A model generated the notes under the pieces. The model saw only the letters and a list, made by a program, of their open reading frames with translations. It was not told the origin of the DNA and made no database searches. 64,000 bases of DNA from Saccharicrinis aurantiacus (GTDB taxonomy: Bacteria > Bacteroidota > Bacteroidia > Bacteroidales > Marinilabiliaceae), in NCBI RefSeq assembly GCF_001660705.2, contig NZ_LYBV02000013.1, forward strand, positions 95,858 through 159,857. Reading direction: 5' to 3'. The translations under genes were made by a program, and so were the position numbers. Of the stretch, positions 54,784 through 63,309 are shown piece by piece (within the stretch, counting starts at the first letter, position 1; the number at the start of each line of letters is the position of its first letter).

Positions 54784-57030
54784 ATGATAAAATACTATTT
54801 TAAATATAGCTTACTACTTCTGTGCTTTTTCATGAGTAACACGATTAAAGCGTCGGATACCGATACGGTAACGGTTGATGTTAATGTTGATGTTAAACAT
54901 ATACTCGGAGAAGTATCGAGTTTCGATAGAAATAAATTTGTAACCATCCATGCCGATGTTGGCGAAAATGAATGGGATGATAATTATGGACCAAACTTTA
55001 CCGATGATTTACGCGATCATTTTTTAAATGGCTACGATGTTTATTTAGGTAGAAATACAGGAGGCCTATCGTGGCAATTAAACTATTGGACCAAAGAAGA
55101 TCCGGCTCGCGAGGGTTTTGCCGATCCGGCCAATATAGTAAGCAATGCAACTCGCGAAAAAAATAACTATGCTACAAAAACAGAATGGCACCCTTACGAA
55201 CATAGAAACGATCAAATACTATGTGCACAACTTCATCCCTTTTGGCCCGACGGACAAAAGATGGGCTATAACGATTGGGCATTTTCGCAAACAGATACAG
55301 ATGAAGAACCTTTCGGAACTGCCACTGGTGAATTTATGGGGCGCTATTTAAAAGAGTACTATGGTACAGGAGGAACAACAGGTAATATTAAACCAAAATA
55401 TTGCGAGGTAATTAACGAGCCACTTTGGCATTTGGTTGATATGGATAAAACCAATACTCCCGAAGAAGTTTTTGAGTTTCATAATGCCGTATCCAAAGAA
55501 ATTAAAAAATACAATGATGATGTTTTGGTAGGTGGTTTCTGTACAGCTTTTCCAGATATCGAAAAAAACAACTTTCAACAATGGGAAGAAAGGTGGAAAC
55601 TATACATGGATATAGCAGGTGAAAACTCTGATTACTGGACTATTCACCTTTATGATTTTCCATCCATAAATAATGGCAAACAAAAGTATCGTAAAGGTGC
55701 TCAAATGGAAGCTACCTTCGATATGATGGAGCAATACAGCTACCTATTGTTTGACGAGGTAAAACCATTTATGGTATCGGAGTATGGTGCACAAATGCAC
55801 GATTATTTCGGAGCCTGGTCGCCTTACCGCGATTGGTTGCACTTAAAATCGGTTAACAGTATGATGATGCAGTTTATGAGCCGTGCCAATATTATTAATA
55901 AAACCATCAACTTTTTACCCGTTAAAGCCGATTGGGGTACAAATGGAGCTAATGATACCTATAATCATCGCTTGTTACGTAGAGAGGATGAACCTGCCAG
56001 CTATACCGGAACTTGGGTGTATTCTGAAATGGTACAAACTTACGAACTGTGGAAGGATGTAAAAGGTATCAGAGTAGATTCTAAACCAAATGTTTTAGAT
56101 GTACTTACCGATAGTTATGTAGATGATAATAAAGTGTATGTAATCGTAAATAGTTTAGATTTAACTGAGAATTACAAGGTTAAGGTTAATATTGGAATTG
56201 AAGGAAATGCCATTCAATCCTTAAAAGCGAAACACCACCATTTAAACGGAACAACAGATAAGGACAGTCCTGTAATAACAGAGGAGGTTTATAATAATTT
56301 ACCAGATGCTATTGAAATAGCTCCTGAGGCCACTTTGGTACTCGAGTATACTTTTGACGATGATGTTGTTATTGATGAAACTTCAAACGAAGTAAAATAT
56401 TACGCTACAGAATACTATAAACCAATAGCAGCCAATGCGGCTAATCATTTTGAAATTAAAAACGTATCTACATCAAACTATGGAGAAGCTATTTTGCGAA
56501 TTGGCGTAGGTCGTAATCATGGTAAAGAAATCTACCCTAGTATAGATTTTAATGGTGTGTCTTTAGATGTAATAATGGATTATAAAGGCGATGACCAGAA
56601 AGACCGTGATACCTTCTTTGGCGTGCTTGAGGTAGCAGTTCCATATGAATTATTAGATACGGATAACAATATATCGGTTAAATTTTCTGATGATGGAGGC
56701 TATATATCAAGTGTGGCTTTACAAGCTTTTTCTTTTTCAAGAGAAATTGATAGAACCCAACAAAAAGATACCGCAGTTAAACCCATTAAGCAATCTGAAT
56801 TTAGCCTAAAACCAAACCCAGCATCATCCTTTATAGAAGTTTCAAGTTCGGGTTCGCAACAAATAGAAAAGCTAGAATTATTTACTGTGCACGGACAAAA
56901 AATATTGTCGCAGAATATCAATCAATCAAATTCAAGAATTCCCATTGGCGATTATGCTAATGGAGTTTATGTAGTAGTTGTGCATTCAAAAACAGGACTG
57001 CATAGTCAAAAAATATTGATTAGAAGGTAA
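54784..57030 (+). CDS. GH86 beta-agarase/beta-porphyranase 2 with T9SS tail
   Basis: The 748-residue secreted enzyme is paralogous to GH86-1. Acid/base Glu212 is in CEVINEPLW and nucleophile Glu333 in MVSEYGAQM. Shared blocks include DVYLGRNTGGLSW, TIHLYDFPS and EATFDMMEQYS. The signal peptide is MIKYYFKYSLLLLCFFMSNT plus a few residues. Beta domains and a T9SS tail (LKPNPASSFIEVSS ... NGVYVVV) follow the barrel. Substrate-contact loops differ from GH86-1 (for example HPFWPDGQKMGYND), so the two may split agarose- and porphyran-type linkages. It starts 30 bases after the susCD terminator. Confidence 0.93.
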   Translation: MIKYYFKYSLLLLCFFMSNTIKASDTDTVTVDVNVDVKHILGEVSSFDRNKFVTIHADVGENEWDDNYGPNFTDDLRDHFLNGYDVYLGRNTGGLSWQLNYWTKEDPAREGFADPANIVSNATREKNNYATKTEWHPYEHRNDQILCAQLHPFWPDGQKMGYNDWAFSQTDTDEEPFGTATGEFMGRYLKEYYGTGGTTGNIKPKYCEVINEPLWHLVDMDKTNTPEEVFEFHNAVSKEIKKYNDDVLVGGFCTAFPDIEKNNFQQWEERWKLYMDIAGENSDYWTIHLYDFPSINNGKQKYRKGAQMEATFDMMEQYSYLLFDEVKPFMVSEYGAQMHDYFGAWSPYRDWLHLKSVNSMMMQFMSRANIINKTINFLPVKADWGTNGANDTYNHRLLRREDEPASYTGTWVYSEMVQTYELWKDVKGIRVDSKPNVLDVLTDSYVDDNKVYVIVNSLDLTENYKVKVNIGIEGNAIQSLKAKHHHLNGTTDKDSPVITEEVYNNLPDAIEIAPEATLVLEYTFDDDVVIDETSNEVKYYATEYYKPIAANAANHFEIKNVSTSNYGEAILRIGVGRNHGKEIYPSIDFNGVSLDVIMDYKGDDQKDRDTFFGVLEVAVPYELLDTDNNISVKFSDDGGYISSVALQAFSFSREIDRTQQKDTAVKPIKQSEFSLKPNPASSFIEVSSSGSQQIEKLELFTVHGQKILSQNINQSNSRIPIGDYANGVYVVVVHSKTGLHSQKILIRR

Positions 57031-57177
57031 TGAAATCAACATACCATATCCGTAATTAGGTTTTGGTATAGCTAATGATTACCTAAATTCTGCAAGGAAG
57101 TGATGTTTGAATGTGCAATAGATGATTCCTTGCGGATTTTAGGTGTTTTTAAACTAAAGCGTAAAAAATAAAATCTC

Positions 57178-58014
57178 ATGAAAAATGGTTTTATTCTATT
57201 CCTGATCCTATTTGTTCTTATATCGTGTAAAGAACAAGAGCCTTTTAAACGTAATTTCGATTTTAACCAAAATTGGTATTTTACGTTTTCAGATAATACA
57301 ATATCTACACTTAATGCGTCTCAAAATAGTGTATGGGAATTAGTCAATTTTCCTCATACTTGGCATCAACCCCAAGTATTGTCTGAGTTAGCTCAAAAAG
57401 TAGCCTATTATAAAAAGCATTTTAATCTTAATCTATCATATAATCAAAAAGCCTATTTATGGTTTAATGGCGTATCTGATGATTCAGAATATTGGATAAA
57501 TGGCCATAAGCTAGATAATAGGCAAAGCAGAGATTCATCTTTTTATTACGATATAAGCAACTATATAACAAGTGATGGAAGTGTGAATGAGGTAATGTTT
57601 AAATTGGTGCCATCGCTTAACGATACCGCGCATTATGGCATGTGTAAAAATGTGTATTTGGTTAAGCTTAATAAGCTACATATTCCCATAGAAGGAACTC
57701 ATTTAAATAGGGTAGAATCAGCAAATAGCCAAGCGAGTTATCAGTTAAGCATTAATCTTTATAACGCTTATTCAAACCACCAAACGGTTGATGTTGTAAC
57801 AGAGGTTTTTGATGCGAATGAGAAACCAATACTAGAGCTTAAAAATCCGGGTTATATTCTTAAACCTGGCACAACTATTTTAAAACAAGTGCTTACTTTC
57901 AATAGTTCTTCATCTCCAAACGAAAAAAAGTCCGATACCTATTTAGCCCTTACTAAGATATATTCAAATAAAAAGCTTGTTGATGTATATCAAACAGAGC
58001 TTAAGCTAAAGTGA
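57178..58014 (+). CDS. GH2-like lipoprotein lacking the catalytic domain
   Basis: This 278-residue lipoprotein (LFVLISC, Cys17) matches the N-terminal part of GH2 beta-galactosidases. The jelly-roll domain (about 28-160) has NFDFNQNWYFTF, ELVNFPHTWHQP, VAYYKKHFNL and YLWFNGVSDDSEYWINGHKL. An Ig-like domain (about 170-278) follows. The frame ends where the TIM barrel should begin, and I find no barrel remnant in the 750 bases after it. It is either a truncated enzyme or a protein kept for binding galactosides. The Ig-like part ends cleanly, which favours retention as a binding protein. It follows GH86-2 by 147 bases. Confidence 0.75.
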   Translation: MKNGFILFLILFVLISCKEQEPFKRNFDFNQNWYFTFSDNTISTLNASQNSVWELVNFPHTWHQPQVLSELAQKVAYYKKHFNLNLSYNQKAYLWFNGVSDDSEYWINGHKLDNRQSRDSSFYYDISNYITSDGSVNEVMFKLVPSLNDTAHYGMCKNVYLVKLNKLHIPIEGTHLNRVESANSQASYQLSINLYNAYSNHQTVDVVTEVFDANEKPILELKNPGYILKPGTTILKQVLTFNSSSSPNEKKSDTYLALTKIYSNKKLVDVYQTELKLK

Positions 58015-58060
58015 AGCATCATGTGGTTTTAAATCGCGGTATAAATTGCAATACATAGCC

Positions 58061-58103
58061 GTGCTAGTTTAGGCATGTGCTTAACCAAGCATAGGAATCA
58101 ATT
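58061..58103. repeat. Dispersed repeat, distant copy
   Basis: The word order TGCTAGTT, GGCATGTGCT, ACCAAGC, AGGAATCAAT parallels the copy at 10716-10757, with point changes and a small gap. Confidence 0.5.
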
Positions 58104-58320
58104 AAGAATACTCAATTCTTAATTGGTTCAATCCAATACGCTATATGAAGCCGTTTAAAGTTGTATCGAAAATCTGCGAGTAATATCTTGATTTTATGAG
58201 GTTAAAATGTGTATTTTATTTTGTCTCATAGAACTCTCGTTTCATTGGCTTCAGCTAATTTTTATTCCGTAGCTACGGCTATGCAATGAAAAATTAAGCT
58301 TTGCCACTGATAATCAAATT

Positions 58321-58474
58321 GTCACTCTCGCAATTCCCCTTCAACCTTAAACAACTTCTATTTTTTAGGGCAATAGTGATTGCAGAACCTATAAAATAAT
58401 CAATTTCTTATCAATCATTCAATAATGCATTTGGTAAAAGTTTCATAAGGCTGGAGGGGAATTACCAGAATGAC
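58321..58474. repeat. Inverted repeat with 29-base arms
   Basis: The left arm starts GTCACTCTCGCAATTCCCCT. The right arm ends GGAATTACCAGAATGAC. They are reverse complements at about 23 of 29 positions and are separated by 96 bases. The outer GTCA...TGAC ends resemble a small mobile or REP-type element. Confidence 0.6.
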
Positions 58475-58764
58475 AGATTGCTTTTTAGCAATAAAGTTCA
58501 TTTTTTAATTACCTAGTCATAGCTTTTAAATGAAAATGAGCAGAAGCCAATGAATACGTGTGTTTGCTCGTATGTGTTAACTACAACTTAAGTGGTTTTT
58601 GTATCAAAGTGATTAGTTTTGAGGCTTAAAGCTGTCAAAATATAGAATGTATCTTTGTTAGTTAAAAAATCTTATGTTATAATTGTACTACCAAATTTAG
58701 TGAAATATTTTATCCCAAACTTAAATGCCAAAAGTAATAGTATCTTACCCATTTCCCAAAACTT

Positions 58765-59805
58765 ATGTATAAAATAAAACTAGTGGTTGATAGCCACGAG
58801 CGTTGGGTATCAACGCTGCACTATGAGTATTTCTGTCCTGTAGAAGTAGATAAACAATTGTACAGGCAGTTTCTGCAAAAAAACTTTCCCTATAAAGCGG
58901 GCGATGCAGATAAAGTAAAAGCAAAAGGCCATAATGTACCCACTATTAGGCCTAGTTTACTTGATGAAAAATTAGAAGCCGAATGTAAGCGCCAATTAGA
59001 ATCTTCATTTTTTAGCCCTCCTGAGTTATTTAGCAATAGTTTAGGAGAATTTGGCGATGAGATATATGAAACAGCCTATTATAATAGCTTGGCATTGGCA
59101 CGCCATAAGGCAGGTTTAGATTACGGTATAGCCCCTAACTTTAGCTATAACTACGATAATTACCTAAGGCCATTGGACAATCCAACGGCTAAACTAAATA
59201 TGAATAAAATTGGGGGTGTTTTTAATATGCAACTGCAAAGTACTGGCGACGACGACTTTTTGTACGAGTGGCTACTGCAGGGCAATACCAAGCAAGGTAA
59301 ACTGGTGTTTTACGATGGTGACCTCGACCAAGCTTTTAAAATTGAGTTTTGGGACTGCTATTGTGTTGGTGTAGGCGAGCAAATGACGGCCATAGGAAGC
59401 ACCGCCATGATGATGAACCTGCGTTTATCGCCAGGTATTACGCGTAACCGCAGTGCCGAACACGAAAAAGTGTGGAAAGTTACCGATATAACACCTAGCA
59501 GCAATGCCTTTGGCCCCGGGCCAGTAGCGCAGGATGAGCCAGTTGTTTCTGGCGAAGCCAATTTAATTGAAAGTTACTATACTAACTTTAAAGGAGAACG
59601 CATTGAGGTGTTACGTGAAGATGAGGTCCATTTTCATTTAATATCTGAAAATTGTATAGGGGAAAAAATTGATATTGATTTTGCCAATGATATGTACAAT
59701 TTTAAATACAATAATGAAATATTAGAAAATGATATGTTGCTTGATTTTGAGATAAGCGATAACCATGAGACTATTATTTTAGAAGTAGTAAGACAAACAG
59801 AATAA
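58765..59805 (+). CDS. Hcp/TssD-like protein with N- and C-terminal extensions
   Basis: The 346-residue protein has no signal peptide. The middle (about 140-240) fits Bacteroidota type VI tube protein TssD: MNKIGGVFNMQLQSTGDDDF, LYEWLLQGNTKQGKLVFYDG, FWDCYCVGVGEQMTAIGST and LSPGITRNRS. Ordinary TssD is about 130 residues. Here about 130 residues precede it and a beta domain of about 85 follows (ESYYTNFKGERIEVL, IDFANDMYNFKYNNE), like domains seen on type VI-linked cargo proteins in this phylum. It is followed 29 bases later by a giant protein, so it may be a specialised tube or carrier for that protein. No sheath, baseplate or ClpV genes are in the window. Confidence 0.72.
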   Translation: MYKIKLVVDSHERWVSTLHYEYFCPVEVDKQLYRQFLQKNFPYKAGDADKVKAKGHNVPTIRPSLLDEKLEAECKRQLESSFFSPPELFSNSLGEFGDEIYETAYYNSLALARHKAGLDYGIAPNFSYNYDNYLRPLDNPTAKLNMNKIGGVFNMQLQSTGDDDFLYEWLLQGNTKQGKLVFYDGDLDQAFKIEFWDCYCVGVGEQMTAIGSTAMMMNLRLSPGITRNRSAEHEKVWKVTDITPSSNAFGPGPVAQDEPVVSGEANLIESYYTNFKGERIEVLREDEVHFHLISENCIGEKIDIDFANDMYNFKYNNEILENDMLLDFEISDNHETIILEVVRQTE

Positions 59806-59834
59806 TAAACCAAATCTTATAAAACACCTAAATT

Positions 59835-62800
59835 ATGGCTAATGCAACTTTAAAAAGAAGTGGTTCTGCTATTCAAAGTAAGGCGCCAGAGCCCGTAATA
59901 GCAGCCGAAATAATGTACCTTCCGTCAACGGGTGAATCCATTTTGTTAACTAAAGATGATCTGGAGGAACTTGATGCTTACGTGGAGGAAATGGATACTG
60001 CTATAACAGATTTTAGAGCAGCCTGCGACCAAGCAAATAAAATTAGTGTAATAGGTTTGCCCGAAGAGCAAGCTATTGAAGAGCAAAAGAAAAAAGACGC
60101 AATTTTAGGCCAAGCCAATAATAAATTGAATACTGTACTTATTAAGGTTGGCGAAAATATATCGGAGGAAGAAGCGAAAAAGAAAGCCGAATCTCAATAT
60201 GCGGCTCTAGCTTCAGGTAGTGGTTCTAGTAGTAAACTAACTGAAGGTATGGCCTTTGGTGCCCAGCGCTCAAAAATGATACCCAATCATTTTATTGAGC
60301 GAATAAGATCCGAGGAAGATATACATAGTAAGAAAATAATTCGTATTGTTAGTGCGCCTGCTACTGATGAGAATAAGCCTGTAGATTCATATTCAGCTTT
60401 CAGAAACGATGATGGAGAGTTGGATAAGCAAAAAGTAAGTGAGGCTTTTAAAAAAGTGAGTGCTGAAGCAAAAGCCAGTTGGAACATATACAAAAATGAC
60501 GGACAGATATCTTCTAAAACAGCCGCTAAGTTTGTATCGCCTATTTTGGCTCAATTTATATCTGATGAAAGTTATGAATTATGCGATAGCTGGATTGCTA
60601 ATTTTAATAAGGAACACGCTACAGCAAAGGGTAGAAACGAAAAAAAGAAAGAAAAGTTACTTGCGCTTTTAGAACAAAAAGATTTTGAGATTGACGAGGC
60701 TGAAAGAGCTTTTGTTTACATTGATGATTTATGGGATGATGCTGAATCTTCTGATATAAAAAATGGTAAAACACCCAAAGATGTTGCCGATTCTAACAGA
60801 ACAAAAAATGCTTTAATATCAAAAGTTAAAGCTGCTACATTACCGCCCGTTTATTGGGACTGCTCAAGTGGGGCGCAGTTAATGCGCTATGCCGTTAAAT
60901 CGGATGCTAGTTTTGCCGTGGACTTATCAAAAGGGGTTATTAAAGCTGGTGTTACAGCTGAGGCCGATTATGCCTTGGCCCAAGGGAAGGCAAACATAGA
61001 TGGATACTTGCCCAACGATAAAGGTTTTGAAATGGCTTTTAACGCCATAGTACGTAAGCAAATCTTTAAACCCATAGATGCTCAAATTGGAGGCGAAGAT
61101 TTACCTTGTTATTTTTATTTCGATAACTCTTTAGTAACTCCCTATGCACTTGCCAGTGCTTGTCAGTTTTTAACCGATAAAAGCAAGGTAAAAATAGACT
61201 CGTATATAGTACAAGTAGTGGGGCATACCGATAAGCCAGGAACAGAAAGCTATAATTTATCTTTAAGCGATCGCCGTGCAAAAGCCATGTATGCTTTTTT
61301 AAGCAATGATATGTTGGCATTGTTCGATTTTGTTAAGGATAAAACTTGGGGTATTGAAGAAAAACAATATATGCTAGCTGCCATATATTTTTTAGAAACC
61401 AGCCCCAAGGATTTTGAAGCATGTTTTATTGCAGATACCCAGTATGTAAAAAATGCCGTACCTAGCCATCCAATATTTAAAGATATTCCACCCCAAAAAA
61501 AGCAGGTGGTAGTTAAGCCCATTGGATATTTGAAAGATTTTAATGCTGTAATAACAAAGCACCCTTTGTTTGATAGCTTAACAGATATTAAGGAGCGTAA
61601 AAAAATATTATTGGATAAATATTACTCAGAACCTAAACCAAGTAAAAAATCACTCCTCAACATAGAGTATGAAGCGATGATGAGCGTGAATAGACCTGGT
61701 TATGTTGGTATTCCGGAGTTAAACTTTAATACATTAAAGAAGCAGGATATTGATAATGATGTAGCCATTGTGTTATCGTACCGTAATAAATTGCTTAACT
61801 ATTTAACCCAAAGGTATAGCGGGATTGATAAAATAGAATACGCTAGCTTTTTTACAAGGCCCGAAGAATTATCTAATATTGATTTTAGTAAAACAGACGG
61901 AAAAGGTGCCGTTGAACCAAAAATATATACCGGCGATAGAGAGTACCGCAATAGGCGTATTGGGTTTAAAGCCTACCGTATTGTTGAAGATAAAGAGGCC
62001 GATAGAAAGGTAGAAACAAAAATTAACTTGGGTACTATGCGCTTGCATGTAGAGGGCTTTATGAGTGCATGGGCTGGTGTTAATGTAAGTGTATCTGTGG
62101 GCGTTAATATAGAGTGCCCCAAGGGTAAAATGGCGCTTACCGGTTTAAACCAGCAGGGACAAGAGGAGTTGGCTAGGCAAAATCAGAACAGTAAAAATGG
62201 CGATGCTGATATAGGTGGCCAAGGCGAAGCCATTGCTGGTATAAAGGTTGAAGCTGGTGTAAAAGCCGACCTGGAGTGGACTAAGCCTGGGGCCTCCTTA
62301 TTTAATAGCCTGGCCAGTGTGGGTTATACAGCAACAGGTATTGCAGGTGCCTCAATAGCGGGTGAGTTTAAAATTGGGTTTGACCCTGATAGCAAGCGTT
62401 TTGTAATTAAAATGAAAGCGCAAGCTGCTTGGGGGCTTGGTTTGGGAGGTAGCCTATCTGTTACCGTAAGTTTAAATAACTTATACGACTTTACTTGCTT
62501 GGTATACGAGCAACTGATGACGCAAGACTTTTGCTTTGTGGATATGTTTGAGGGTAAAGGTGAGGAATCGGAGACAGATGTATTCGATATTTTTAATGCC
62601 ATGTGCACCCACCTCTTACTAACAGGGCACCCTTTGGTAGCCGGTACTGCATATTTAGCTACACGTAAAACAACTTTAAAAGCTGCCGCCGCCTTTTTGG
62701 ACCAACATACAGAAAGAACTATTGAATATAAGAGAAATTCAAAAAAACAGGAGAACCTTGAAGACTTAGCCGCTAGCATTAACGGTAACGATGATTTTAT

Positions 62801-63188
62801 AACGCGCCTAACACCCGAAACCAAGGGCCGCATTTTATACCTACTGTGTACAACTGAGCGAAGCTGGTACGAAAAAATATCCTTTAGTGGTATAAACGAA
62901 GATTTTGAAGATGCCGCGCTTAAGCTGATTACCAAGGGCATTGTAAGCAAGCGCGATTGGCAAGAAACCCTTGAACATATGGCACAAACCAACACAACAG
63001 AGGCCTATGTAAGCAGCAGCGATAAAAAGAACCGCGAAAGCTTAAGTGAAGAGGAGGTAAAAGAAAGAGCGAACAGAGCGCTGTATAATAATAATTTATT
63101 AAAAAACAGTTTGTATGCCAACGAAAGTAAGAAATGGAGAACTATACAAAAACACATTAATAATTTACAGGAAGCCCCACTTAAATAG
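59835..63188 (+). CDS. Large putative type VI effector with OmpA-like and Gly/Ala-rich regions
   Basis: The 1117-residue protein has no signal peptide. The N-terminal 400 residues are helical and Lys/Glu-rich. At about 424-500 an OmpA C-terminal-like domain appears (YFYFDNSLVTPYALASACQF, VVGHTDKPGTESYNLSLSDR), with the Asn...Arg pair used to bind peptidoglycan. At about 735-890 a Gly/Ala-rich beta region (VNVSVSVGVNIEC, GIAGASIAGEFKIGFD, AAWGLGLGGSLSVTVSLNN) resembles large proteobacterial type VI effectors of the BTH_I2691/VasX kind. The C-terminal 200 residues are helical. It is paired with the Hcp-like gene. A secreted antibacterial protein is inferred, and no enzymatic motif is seen. A structural role is possible. 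Confidence 0.6.
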   Translation: MANATLKRSGSAIQSKAPEPVIAAEIMYLPSTGESILLTKDDLEELDAYVEEMDTAITDFRAACDQANKISVIGLPEEQAIEEQKKKDAILGQANNKLNTVLIKVGENISEEEAKKKAESQYAALASGSGSSSKLTEGMAFGAQRSKMIPNHFIERIRSEEDIHSKKIIRIVSAPATDENKPVDSYSAFRNDDGELDKQKVSEAFKKVSAEAKASWNIYKNDGQISSKTAAKFVSPILAQFISDESYELCDSWIANFNKEHATAKGRNEKKKEKLLALLEQKDFEIDEAERAFVYIDDLWDDAESSDIKNGKTPKDVADSNRTKNALISKVKAATLPPVYWDCSSGAQLMRYAVKSDASFAVDLSKGVIKAGVTAEADYALAQGKANIDGYLPNDKGFEMAFNAIVRKQIFKPIDAQIGGEDLPCYFYFDNSLVTPYALASACQFLTDKSKVKIDSYIVQVVGHTDKPGTESYNLSLSDRRAKAMYAFLSNDMLALFDFVKDKTWGIEEKQYMLAAIYFLETSPKDFEACFIADTQYVKNAVPSHPIFKDIPPQKKQVVVKPIGYLKDFNAVITKHPLFDSLTDIKERKKILLDKYYSEPKPSKKSLLNIEYEAMMSVNRPGYVGIPELNFNTLKKQDIDNDVAIVLSYRNKLLNYLTQRYSGIDKIEYASFFTRPEELSNIDFSKTDGKGAVEPKIYTGDREYRNRRIGFKAYRIVEDKEADRKVETKINLGTMRLHVEGFMSAWAGVNVSVSVGVNIECPKGKMALTGLNQQGQEELARQNQNSKNGDADIGGQGEAIAGIKVEAGVKADLEWTKPGASLFNSLASVGYTATGIAGASIAGEFKIGFDPDSKRFVIKMKAQAAWGLGLGGSLSVTVSLNNLYDFTCLVYEQLMTQDFCFVDMFEGKGEESETDVFDIFNAMCTHLLLTGHPLVAGTAYLATRKTTLKAAAAFLDQHTERTIEYKRNSKKQENLEDLAASINGNDDFITRLTPETKGRILYLLCTTERSWYEKISFSGINEDFEDAALKLITKGIVSKRDWQETLEHMAQTNTTEAYVSSSDKKNRESLSEEEVKERANRALYNNNLLKNSLYANESKKWRTIQKHINNLQEAPLK

Positions 63189-63218
63189 TATCCAATTACA
63201 ATAGCAATTTGTAATGTT

Positions 63219-63266
63219 AAAAAAAGCATTTACCCATCCTTATTTGGAGTGGATAAATGCTTTTTT
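63219..63266. terminator. Bidirectional terminator between the effector gene and the SUMF1-like gene
   Basis: AAAAAAGCATTTA pairs with TAAATGCTTTTTT, with imperfect pairing inside. Runs of A and T on the outside serve both convergent genes. Confidence 0.85.
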
Positions 63267-63309
63267 ATGTTATTGGCATTGTGTCTCTATCAAGAAACAC
63301 AATTTATCA

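Larger units (their letters stand above)
58015..58764. other. Spacer, 750 bases, with repeats and no gene
   Basis: It contains a copy of the dispersed repeat (58061-58103), a perfect 12-base palindrome CCGTAGCTACGG near 58268, and a large inverted repeat (58321-58349 with 58446-58474). No open frame of note exists. It marks the border between the polysaccharide locus and the type VI-like module. Confidence 0.65.

Noticed and set aside
62324..62995. A 223-codon antisense frame inside the large effector-like gene
   Set aside because: It is the shadow of a well-supported gene; the peptide is Ser/Cys/Lys-rich with no known motif.
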